From: Planctomycetota bacterium | GTDB lineage: Bacteria > Planctomycetota > UBA1135 > UBA2386 | Reading direction: 5' to 3' | DNA: 64,000 bases | NCBI GenBank assembly: GCA_028281765.1 | Contig: JANQJF010000022.1 | Coordinates: 1 to 64,000 of the forward strand | Part shown: in pieces, positions 8,001-14,897 of the stretch | How positions within the stretch are numbered: position 1 is the first letter of the stretch | Layout: each line of letters opens with the position of its first letter | Notes under the pieces: model-generated | Told to the model about the DNA's origin: nothing | Seen by the model: the letters and a program-made list of their open reading frames with translations, nothing else | Databases searched by the model: none | Program-made: the position numbers and the translations under genes

Positions 8001-9885
8001 GGCGGTCGCGGCGGCGATGGCCTCGGCCAATATCTCGGCACTCCGCGGCAAGGGTACGGAGGCCGTCGCGGTATACGGCGATCTCGTAGAGCGGATCACC
8101 GCCCTGCCCGCACCGGACGACAGGATCCTGGCTGAGCTGCATGGACGTCGCGCACGGCTCTTTGACCAGCTGGGCCGATCCGACGAGGCCCGCGCATCGC
8201 ACCTTGAGCGCCTGCGGGCACTGCTGCGCACCATCGGCCGACCGCCCTCGGCTATCAGCTTGGCCGAACCAAACTTCGCAGCACGGACACTTCTCGCACG
8301 CGCACTCGACGACGCCTTTGCCTCGACGCGCGGCGAGCTCGGAAGCCCAGCCATCGCGAGGGACTCCGCCGCCTGGGTGCTAAACGTCAAGGGTCGCGTC
8401 TTCGAAGCTCTTGCGGAGCAGGCTCGGCTCGTGGTCGAAGGCCGATCCCGCGAGGTGCGCGATTCAGCCGCGCGTCTCGCCGAGACGCGCCGGGAGATCG
8501 CGGAGTGGTCACTACTCGCGGCGGAAAGCGCGAGCTCGAACCCGATTCGCGATTCGCTGCGGCGGCTGCGGTGGCGCGAACGCACCGAGTCGCGCGAACT
8601 GGCGCGCCTGCTCGCGTCGCGCGTGCGCCGAGACAAGTGGGTCGAACCCGGCAGGATAGCCGCAGCGCTCGAACCCGACGAGGTCTTGCTTGAGTTCGAG
8701 AGATGGCATGCGAAGGACGGCGAGGGCCCGCGGTACGGAGTGTGGATACTGCGGCACGGGACGGGCGCGGAACAACCCGCTCCGATTGCCCTGGACCTCG
8801 GACCAGCGGCGCCGGCCGACGCCGCCATCGAGGCGTTACGCACCGAGCTGCGCGAACTCGAACGCGCTGCGAGGAGGCGGCAGCCCCTCCCGGACGATGC
8901 CCCCTTCCGCGCGGCCTTGACACGTCTCTCCGAGCTTCTTCTCCGGCCCGTGCTCCCGCACGTCCAGGACCACGCGAGTTGGCTCGTCGGTCCTGCCGGC
9001 CCCCTTTGGCTCGTGCCGTGGTCGGCGCTGCCGCTTCCGGGCGGCCGTTGTGTCGTCGAGAACCACCGCGTGGCGACGGTGACCAGCGGGCGAGCTGTAC
9101 TCCGCCGTATTCCCTGGGTCGAGCCGAGCGCACCCGCGGTCTTCGCCTATCCCGATTATCTCAGCGACGCGGCCGATCTCCCCGGTCCCGAGCCTAGAGC
9201 CGAGGCCGCGGCCGCTCGGTCCGCACTGGAGCACTACGTCGGCGTACCCCCCGAGATGTATCTCGGCGCACGAGCAACGGAAGGCTCCTTCGCCCGACTG
9301 CGGGGCCCTCGCGTGCTCTTGTTCGCCACGCATGGCTTCTTCGTCGGCGGCCTCGCCCTCGACCGAACCGCGGTCGCGATGGCCGGCGGTGGACTTCGCG
9401 ACGTGTATCTCGCGCCGGATAGACGCCGAAGGCGGGGAGCCCGGACCTCGCTCGGCCCCGAGCTGAACGTAGCGCGCATGCGGAGCCACCCTTTCCTCGG
9501 CGCCGGACTGCTGCTCGCTGGAGCGAGCCGACCGGATCCGCGCCCCGCCGCATCCGACGGAATCCTGACGGCGCTGGAGGTTCTGGCTGTGGATCTGCGT
9601 GGCACGGAGCTCGTCGTGTTGGGCGCATGCGAGACGGGCCTCGGCTCCCTGAGCGTTAGCGCGGGCGTGGGCGGCTTGCGGCACGCCTTTCAGCTGGCGG
9701 GTGCCGAAAACGTCGTCGCGTCACTGTGGAAGATCCCCGGCCAGGAGACGGCAGCCCTTCTCACGGATTTCTTCGGCGAACTCGAGCGCGACGTTGCGAT
9801 ACCCGAGGCCTTGCGGCGCGCTCAGCTCCGGCAGATGAACAGCCACCCCTTCATGTGGGCGGCGTTTGTGCTCACCGTGGGTTGA
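5086..9885 (+). CDS. Multidomain lipoprotein: SUMF/FGE-like domain, ankyrin repeats, TPR and C-terminal CHAT protease
   Basis: About 1,599 residues. After a long basic N-region there is a signal segment ending ACLAGAC, consistent with a lipoprotein. Residues about 137-342 are a sulfatase-modifying-factor (FGE-like) domain (LPTAQEWEYACRA, GFSDMHGNVWEW, GGSW, GFRVA), but the two active-site cysteines of true formylglycine-generating enzymes are missing. Residues about 350-705 hold eight to ten ankyrin repeats (GxTPLHLA, LLERGA). About 710-1120 is TPR-like. The C-terminus is a CHAT domain, a caspase/separase-like cysteine protease: VLLFATHGFF gives His1416 and VVLGACETGLG gives Cys1515, with the downstream GAENVVASLW motif also present. 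A start at 5032, overlapping the previous gene, is possible. It converges with the TIR/HEAT operon, leaving only 13 bases between them. Likely role: a membrane-anchored sensor-protease (inference). Confidence 0.85.
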   Translation: MRHLADPSESTSDVRPARSGSPRAPGRPVPAPLGRRIFSAVGSSPRRRRSLARFFALIVAACLAGACRHEETPRPLPDLTMVESAFGTGEEQERRAALAELERHLRQAPNDPLALKVCRRLAADAPTAALRVASLGLELLEVPAGELWLGRDSADRRRLAVDTLLIARTELTQRQWREIMGTEPWREHADVREGGSFPATYVSKADAEEFCRRLSAQEGMKFRLPTAQEWEYACRARSVSAYCYGNAPDALSTYAWYVGNTSATGRRHARIVGGRRPNAWGFSDMHGNVWEWADGEVSDSGECSLCGGSWLHLEVHARSDGRIAKPRDYRSGWIGFRVAADLPHDLAPAGLGSHRRSALELALENGFVRVVAALCAAGASPALLQADGSTALHRLATRPAATPEVQQRDAAKLARVLAAAGAPLDVADALGRTPLQVAAGHGAEAVVEQLLIAGASVDVRSANLAGETALVLAVDANRVAVAASLLAAGADSERSALRADSPAVDGTDVSYSATPPPLVEAAAHGRYDLCRVLLDAGADVDATDPTGATALLRAAECGDAALVRLLLAHDAGAESTDGFGVHPLHAATERGSEPVVELLLETGASIDARDTTGTTPLHLASEAGDVGLVRLLLERGAELDVRQFCGYTPLLLATAASRDETALLLASRGADLSAAQEDGLDAVGLAASNGNRPLVKQLVAKLAGDVNPALRARRLWPSRPTAPVSHPTADLDLEAEMRLVDRVAELVGTAKPGDPRWDSLALLAIGPAGVDRRKIGKEEALAALVRHLEEQGRFAESLSLRQRALNLAEATHGATDTAVAEALEALSATYQRLDRTAESERLLQRALAIHDEDGDRSARVAVRVQLAGIRTEAGLMGAARMLYAEALELSPTERHRAEPLAGLAVLDRRAGRTSEAMSGLRRAIELAERGSASAATMRLELIRWLIADGQAEQAARECELVLRGASALTPELAVAAAMASANISALRGKGTEAVAVYGDLVERITALPAPDDRILAELHGRRARLFDQLGRSDEARASHLERLRALLRTIGRPPSAISLAEPNFAARTLLARALDDAFASTRGELGSPAIARDSAAWVLNVKGRVFEALAEQARLVVEGRSREVRDSAARLAETRREIAEWSLLAAESASSNPIRDSLRRLRWRERTESRELARLLASRVRRDKWVEPGRIAAALEPDEVLLEFERWHAKDGEGPRYGVWILRHGTGAEQPAPIALDLGPAAPADAAIEALRTELRELERAARRRQPLPDDAPFRAALTRLSELLLRPVLPHVQDHASWLVGPAGPLWLVPWSALPLPGGRCVVENHRVATVTSGRAVLRRIPWVEPSAPAVFAYPDYLSDAADLPGPEPRAEAAAARSALEHYVGVPPEMYLGARATEGSFARLRGPRVLLFATHGFFVGGLALDRTAVAMAGGGLRDVYLAPDRRRRRGARTSLGPELNVARMRSHPFLGAGLLLAGASRPDPRPAASDGILTALEVLAVDLRGTELVVLGACETGLGSLSVSAGVGGLRHAFQLAGAENVVASLWKIPGQETAALLTDFFGELERDVAIPEALRRAQLRQMNSHPFMWAAFVLTVG

Positions 9886-9898
9886 CGGCCCCCCTCCC

Positions 9899-11368
9899 TC
9901 AGTCGCCACCTGCAGCGTCGACCGTGCGAAACCCGAGGGCGTCGTCCAGCGTGTCCACGTGGCGGGTCCTGACGTCGGGCGGAGATATCGGCACGAGACG
10001 ACCGCTATCCCAGCCTCCGCCGCGGGTCATTCGGCCGAGCTCTCTGCCGAGCACTTCGAGCCTCGGGTCGAGGCCGCTACTGGTCCATTCGGCCACGTTG
10101 CCGACAGTGTGGAACAGACCGAAGGGGCTCGTGCCCGCGGGGTGGCTGTCAACGGGGCTCGTGCCTGCACGGATCCGACAGAGTCGCTCGAGCACTTTGC
10201 CGGAGGGCGCGTTGTTACCCCACGGATACAGGCGCGCGTCGGAGGTGCCGCGCGCAGCCTTCTCCCACTCCTCCGCGCTGGGTAGGCGCTTTCCGGCCCA
10301 GCGGCAATAAGCTTCGGCATCCCCGTACGACACCTCCACGACAGGATGGTCGAGCTGGCCCGCAGGCGGTCGGCCGTCCTTCCAGTAGGGCGGAACGCGG
10401 TGGCCGGTCGCCTCGACGAAGCGTGCGTAGCGGCGGTTGGAGACCTCGTGTACGTCGATCCAGTATACCGGGAGTAACCGCCCCAGGAGGGGCTGGCCGA
10501 ATAGGCCGAAGGCGAACGGTCCCGCCGGGACCTCTACCATCGACGCGCCGTCCGCCGGGTGCAGGCGCGTCGCCGGCGGCGGATCGGGAGGTGGTGACGC
10601 CCGGGGGGACGAGAGGTCGGCGCCCAAGAGTCGTAGCCCGGGAATCAGGACTCCACCGTCCGTGTCGCGGAAGGCGCCCGCCCAACGGCCTCGCCGGATG
10701 CGGGTCAAGCCGAGCTCACTTGGGTCGGGTCGGCTTTCGGCCACGGGCTCGAACGCGATCGAGCGGCGCGGGTCAGAGTACCACCCGCCCTTCGGCAGCA
10801 GCAGCCCACGTCCGCGCAGCCCTCCGTCGAGAAGCGCGATGAGCGGACGCGAAATCAGCAGCGCAGCGCCGTTCTCCGGCACGATGATGACCCTCTGGCC
10901 GAGCGCCACCTCTCGCAGCCGGCGGACTTCGCGTAGCACGAGGCCGACGGACAGAAGGCCGTTATCGTCGCCCTTCTTCTCTAGTGTGACTCGGCGCGCT
11001 TCGAGCCGGGCAAGCGTATCGTAGAAGGCCGCGCGGTAGAGCACGGCACCGATCATCATGGACTCGCGGACCTGCTCGCTGACCGGGGCTTCGGCGCTCG
11101 CGTAGAACTGCAGCTCGCCCGGACCCGCCGTTGCGCGATCTTCAGCTTCGGCCTGCGGCGAGCCAGCCGGAACGCCTAAGTTCTCCGCAGAAGCGGGGAG
11201 ACGAATCCCTGCCAGGGGCGGCGGGCTGGAGGCGCGGTCGGTGTCCCCTTCCGCCGCGCTCTCCCCACCGCAACCCGCGAGCACGAGAGCGAGAACCAAC
11301 CCGCCCTGAGAACGGGACCGCGAGCCACCGATGGATCCATGATTGCGGCCGAGCTCGGCGCGTAACAT
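9899..11368 (-). CDS. Lipoprotein with C-terminal SUMF/FGE-like domain
   Basis: 489 residues, last gene of the five-gene minus-strand operon. ATG 11368 is chosen because it gives a lipoprotein signal (LVLALVLAGCGGES, lipobox LAGC). Residues about 50-280 form a domain I do not recognise, including the hydrophobic RVIIVPENGAALLISRPLIA. About 285-489 is a sulfatase-modifying-factor domain: MVEVPAGPFAFG, YWIDVHEVSNRRYARFVEAT, AYCRWAGKRLPSAEEWEKAA, YPWGN, FGLFHTVGNVAEW, RGGGW and GFRTV. The CxxxxC pair that oxidises sulfatase cysteine in real FGE is absent, so a binding or scaffold role is more likely than catalysis. It starts 34 bases after the TIR gene and its stop nearly meets that of the CHAT gene. 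Confidence 0.8.
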   Translation of the reverse strand: MLRAELGRNHGSIGGSRSRSQGGLVLALVLAGCGGESAAEGDTDRASSPPPLAGIRLPASAENLGVPAGSPQAEAEDRATAGPGELQFYASAEAPVSEQVRESMMIGAVLYRAAFYDTLARLEARRVTLEKKGDDNGLLSVGLVLREVRRLREVALGQRVIIVPENGAALLISRPLIALLDGGLRGRGLLLPKGGWYSDPRRSIAFEPVAESRPDPSELGLTRIRRGRWAGAFRDTDGGVLIPGLRLLGADLSSPRASPPPDPPPATRLHPADGASMVEVPAGPFAFGLFGQPLLGRLLPVYWIDVHEVSNRRYARFVEATGHRVPPYWKDGRPPAGQLDHPVVEVSYGDAEAYCRWAGKRLPSAEEWEKAARGTSDARLYPWGNNAPSGKVLERLCRIRAGTSPVDSHPAGTSPFGLFHTVGNVAEWTSSGLDPRLEVLGRELGRMTRGGGWDSGRLVPISPPDVRTRHVDTLDDALGFRTVDAAGGD

Positions 11369-11402
11369 GCGACATCTCCGTCCACTCAAACGAATCTGAA
11401 TT

Positions 11403-12530
11403 CTAAGGGGGCAGGTGCTGAAAACGCACTTCGACGAGCACATGGTCGTCGCCCGCCTTGCTCTCGAGTCGACCGTGCACCCGCATCCCGTTCGCCAGGG
11501 TCGCGTCGCTCCAGCGGGCATTGGGCGAGAGCACGACCTCTCGCAGGACGCCCTTGTCGACGTCCACCTCTCGCAGTCGGTCCAACTCCTTCCGAAAGGG
11601 AGCCTCTGCGAAGCCTGCTTCGAGGCTTGGCAGTTGCCGCCGGGATGCAAGCAGGTAGATCTTCTCCTCTCCGGTCGGCGGCTTGAGGGTGAACCAAGTG
11701 CTGCCGTCCGGCAGCTCGTGGAGTCCACTGGCAGACAGAGGGTTATGCGTTGCGATGCCCCTATTGGGAAACAGCGACCGAACCGGTCCCTCCCCGGTCT
11801 GGCTCAATATGTAGACCCAAGCCGCCTGCGCGACGCCGATGACGACCCGAAACTGATCACCGGTCCGGAGCCGCGAGCCCGGCTTCACGTAGAAGTCCTC
11901 CCACCGATCGCCGCGCTCGCCTTGGCCGAGGATGAGCCAGTCGAGCACAATCGGCTCGTTCCCGCGGTCGCTCCCGATCCGGTAGAGCAACAGAGCGAGC
12001 AGAAGGAGCGCGGTCCCGATCAAGATTTTGTACAGGTGACGGACGATCCACGGGCGCGGCGGAATGGCGCGAAGAAGCTGCGCTTCGGCCTCGGGACCGA
12101 GACCACGGTCGAAGGGAACCCAATGCCGCTCGCGAAGCCACGTGAGGTCGCTGGGTAACTCAGCGTCGTCCGGCCCCCCGAACTCCGGCACATAGACCGC
12201 TATCACCTCGCGATCGCGGGCGTGCGCCTCGGCGATCTCCCACCGCATCCAGTTCGTTGCCGGAGAGCCATCTTGGGCGGGCGGCTTCTCGTCCAAGCAT
12301 TGCGGAGTGAGAACGGGTAAGAAGTAGCGCGCTGTGCAGATCTTTCTCCTCAGATAATCCTCAACTCCTCCCGTTACGCCGCTTCTATCTCTCACATCCT
12401 GGAACGTGCGATAACCGGCACGCGTCAACACGTCGCACACCTTGTCCGCGGCGTGCCCGCCCACGCCCCCGCGGTAGCTGATGAATACCGAATAGCGATG
12501 CCCCGGGGCAGTTCTCACCTCAGGGACCAT
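11403..12530 (-). CDS. TIR domain - transmembrane - DUF4384 protein
   Basis: 375 residues. Residues about 11-150 are a TIR domain: YSVFISYRGGVGGHAADKVC is strand A with its loop, and NWMRWEIAEAHARDREVIAV contains Glu98 at the position of the NADase catalytic glutamate of TIR proteins. A single transmembrane segment follows (about 166-185), and residues about 205-375 match the DUF4384 pattern (LRTGDQFRVVIGVAQAAWVY, TGEGPVRSLFPN, LPDGSTWFTLKPPTGEEKIYLL). The layout predicts a cytoplasmic TIR domain and a periplasmic DUF4384 domain. The start at 12530 is set by an 11-base overlap with the end of the HEAT-SUMF gene, implying translational coupling. TIR domains hydrolyse NAD or serve as adaptors; which applies here cannot be told from sequence. 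Confidence 0.85.
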   Translation of the reverse strand: MVPEVRTAPGHRYSVFISYRGGVGGHAADKVCDVLTRAGYRTFQDVRDRSGVTGGVEDYLRRKICTARYFLPVLTPQCLDEKPPAQDGSPATNWMRWEIAEAHARDREVIAVYVPEFGGPDDAELPSDLTWLRERHWVPFDRGLGPEAEAQLLRAIPPRPWIVRHLYKILIGTALLLLALLLYRIGSDRGNEPIVLDWLILGQGERGDRWEDFYVKPGSRLRTGDQFRVVIGVAQAAWVYILSQTGEGPVRSLFPNRGIATHNPLSASGLHELPDGSTWFTLKPPTGEEKIYLLASRRQLPSLEAGFAEAPFRKELDRLREVDVDKGVLREVVLSPNARWSDATLANGMRVHGRLESKAGDDHVLVEVRFQHLPP

Positions 12531-14871
12531 CGTACACGCACCGGAAGCCCCAGGACGGGTTGATCGGGACCATCTCCCATCCTGACCGAGTTTCGAGGCG
12601 ACCGAAAAGCGCGTCCCAGCGCGTGGAGGAACAGCGCTCGGGGTTCTGGGTGGACGAAAGCGGAGACGAGCCTCCTCCGCGCGCTGTGCGTGTCCCGTCC
12701 GGCGCGGGTGGATCGGCGCACCACTGCCATACCGAGTCGGAAAGGTGCAGAATGCCGTAGGGGTTGGTCCCGCTCGCGTCCGTCCGAGACGCCTCGGTAC
12801 AGCCGAGCGCCGCGCACTTCCAGTGAGCCGCCGTCGGCAGCCGCTTGCCGTAGAACCGGCAATACTCCTCGGCCAGATCCCACGGGACATCTCCAAACTC
12901 TGGACCGGAGTAGCCATAGAGCACTTCGAGCAAGCCGTCTTGTCCTGTGCGAGGGAACTCGTCGCGGTAGGCTGCCAACGCGAAGGCGATCAAATCCGCC
13001 CGCCGCACCGGCTCCCGGTCCATCCAGAAGCCTCCGTGCTTCGCGCCCGGTTGGGGCACGAACACCATCGGGCGGCCATCGGAGCGCGCGATCCAGACGT
13101 CGCCGGGTTTCGCCTCTCGTGGCGGCGGCCAGCCCGCGAAGCGTCGCGGCGAAGGGTTCGCAGGACATGGTTCGATCCGTTCGGGAGAGCGCCTCCGGAC
13201 CGTCGACTGTTTGGGCGACGCGTTCGCTTGACGCGCGACGAAGGCCGAGAGGATGCGGTCACGATCGGCCCGGAACCAGGGGGCGTCCCAAGTCTTGGTA
13301 CTCGAGCTCAGGAACAGGTGCCGTACCTCTGCCCCATGCTCGATAGCCAGGAGGGTGCGTCGCCCGCCGACGCGCCAGGAGAGTCGGTACGACAGAGGCT
13401 TCTCGTTGCCGTCTCCTTCCAGACGCTGCGCGAGCACCGTTCCTCCGGTAGCGAGAGCGCGCCCTGACCAAAGCGCCGGCAGGAGATCGGGCTCGACGTC
13501 GGACAGCCCGCCCGCCAGCGTGGCCTTCGCATCGCCGTCGGTGTGGCTCGCGTCCACCCAGCGTCCCATCCCTCGGAGGTAGAGCGCGCTCTTCCGCCAT
13601 CCCGGCGGCACATCGAAGCCAAAGACGTCGGTGGCGGGTTTCGGAGGGTCCGGATCCAGCGCTCCGTCTTCCAGCTTCTCGAGCGCCTGGCGTGCTGCTC
13701 TCCGCACAGCGAGCGCCTCATCGTTGTCGCGGATGCGTCGTAGCGCGTCTTTCACGGCGGTTGACTCGCCGCCGATCTCTGCGACCGCGACCACCAACGG
13801 CCCGCGCTCGTCCTCCGACAACTTGTCGAGCGAGGCGAGCATGTTCGGAATCACCGGCGCAGCAGCCGAGCCCAGCTGCGCCAGCGTCGCGATACTCGTC
13901 TTTCTCGCCTTGACCATCAGGCCGGACTCGGCAGAGTCGGGCCCCGGGCTCATCCCGACGGCGGCCACCAAACAGGCGAGCACCTGCTCCAACGGGACGT
14001 CGCCGTGCTCCAGTCCGATGCGCACCAGCGCGTGCGCATAGAAGGGCCTCATGGGTGGGGCGTCTCCGCCACGGAACAGCCGTGCGAGCTCGGGAACAAC
14101 GTCCTCAGGATCGGGCTCGATCCGCGCCAGCGCCAGCGCGGCGCTCGCCTTCACGGCCGGTGCGCCATCGTGAAGTAGCGTCAACAGCGACGGAACAGCG
14201 CTAGTGGCCGCCGGCGCTCCGACGCTGCCGATTCCCGACGCGCAGATGCGCCGCACCTCGGAGCTGTCGTCGACGAGGCCTCCAAGCAACAGCTCCAAGC
14301 TTCGCTCGGACGGAGAAGCGATCGCCGCGAGGAGCGCTGCGGCTCGCGCTCGCACAGCCGCGTCGCGCCCATCTGAAAGCCCGTCGATGAAGCGCAGGGC
14401 TTCCTCCCGGTGCCCGCTCAGCCGCTCGAGGGCGAGCTCGACCGATCGCTCGGGAGCGCCGCGGCGGCCGAGCCGTCCGTCGAGGTAGCGACCGACGACG
14501 GACCGCACCTCTGCGAGCGCCGGGACAAGCTCGGCCGGCTCGGCGTTGGGGCGCGCGGGTAGGATGGACTCATCGACGTCGACCGAGTCCCTTCCGCTGG
14601 CGGACTCGGGGTCTCGGCGGAGAGCACGCTCATAGGACCCCGACTTCTCCCCCAGCACGCGATCCGACCTCGTGCTCTCGGAAGAGGAAGGCGGTCGCCG
14701 CTCGTCGGTGGCGCTCGCCTCCTCCGCCTCCACGGCCCGGCCGTCGCCGGGCGGCGTCGTGCAGGACGACGACGCGAGAGCAACCAACAGCCAGCCGGCG
14801 AATCTGATCCCGGCGCGCGCCCAGCGCGCGCCGCGGCGGCCCCGAACCATGTCTTGTGAGCCTGCCCGCAT
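12520..14871 (-). CDS. Lipoprotein with HEAT repeats and a degenerate SUMF/FGE-like domain
   Basis: About 783 residues. I place the start at ATG 14871 (AAGG five bases upstream); ATGs at 14889 and 14850 are alternatives, and all keep the signal segment RFAGWLLVALASSSC, a probable lipoprotein signal. A low-complexity Ser/Asp/Glu/Arg linker follows. Residues about 130-390 are HEAT/armadillo-like helical repeats (VRARAAALLAAIASPSERSL, SSEVRRICASGIGSVGAPA, APAVKASAALALARIEPD). A middle domain (about 400-570) starts FGFDVPPGWRKSALYLRGMG. The C-terminus (about 600-783) is a shortened SUMF-like domain (PMVFVPQPGAKHGGFWMDRE, EEYCRFYGKRLPTAAHWKCA, GILHLSDSVWQWC, RGGGSS, WGFRCV) without the FGE catalytic cysteine pair. 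Second structural SUMF domain in the operon. Confidence 0.8.
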   Translation of the reverse strand: MRAGSQDMVRGRRGARWARAGIRFAGWLLVALASSSCTTPPGDGRAVEAEEASATDERRPPSSSESTRSDRVLGEKSGSYERALRRDPESASGRDSVDVDESILPARPNAEPAELVPALAEVRSVVGRYLDGRLGRRGAPERSVELALERLSGHREEALRFIDGLSDGRDAAVRARAAALLAAIASPSERSLELLLGGLVDDSSEVRRICASGIGSVGAPAATSAVPSLLTLLHDGAPAVKASAALALARIEPDPEDVVPELARLFRGGDAPPMRPFYAHALVRIGLEHGDVPLEQVLACLVAAVGMSPGPDSAESGLMVKARKTSIATLAQLGSAAAPVIPNMLASLDKLSEDERGPLVVAVAEIGGESTAVKDALRRIRDNDEALAVRRAARQALEKLEDGALDPDPPKPATDVFGFDVPPGWRKSALYLRGMGRWVDASHTDGDAKATLAGGLSDVEPDLLPALWSGRALATGGTVLAQRLEGDGNEKPLSYRLSWRVGGRRTLLAIEHGAEVRHLFLSSSTKTWDAPWFRADRDRILSAFVARQANASPKQSTVRRRSPERIEPCPANPSPRRFAGWPPPREAKPGDVWIARSDGRPMVFVPQPGAKHGGFWMDREPVRRADLIAFALAAYRDEFPRTGQDGLLEVLYGYSGPEFGDVPWDLAEEYCRFYGKRLPTAAHWKCAALGCTEASRTDASGTNPYGILHLSDSVWQWCADPPAPDGTRTARGGGSSPLSSTQNPERCSSTRWDALFGRLETRSGWEMVPINPSWGFRCVYDGP

Positions 14872-14897
14872 GTCGCCTTGCCACGCCATCGCGTCGG

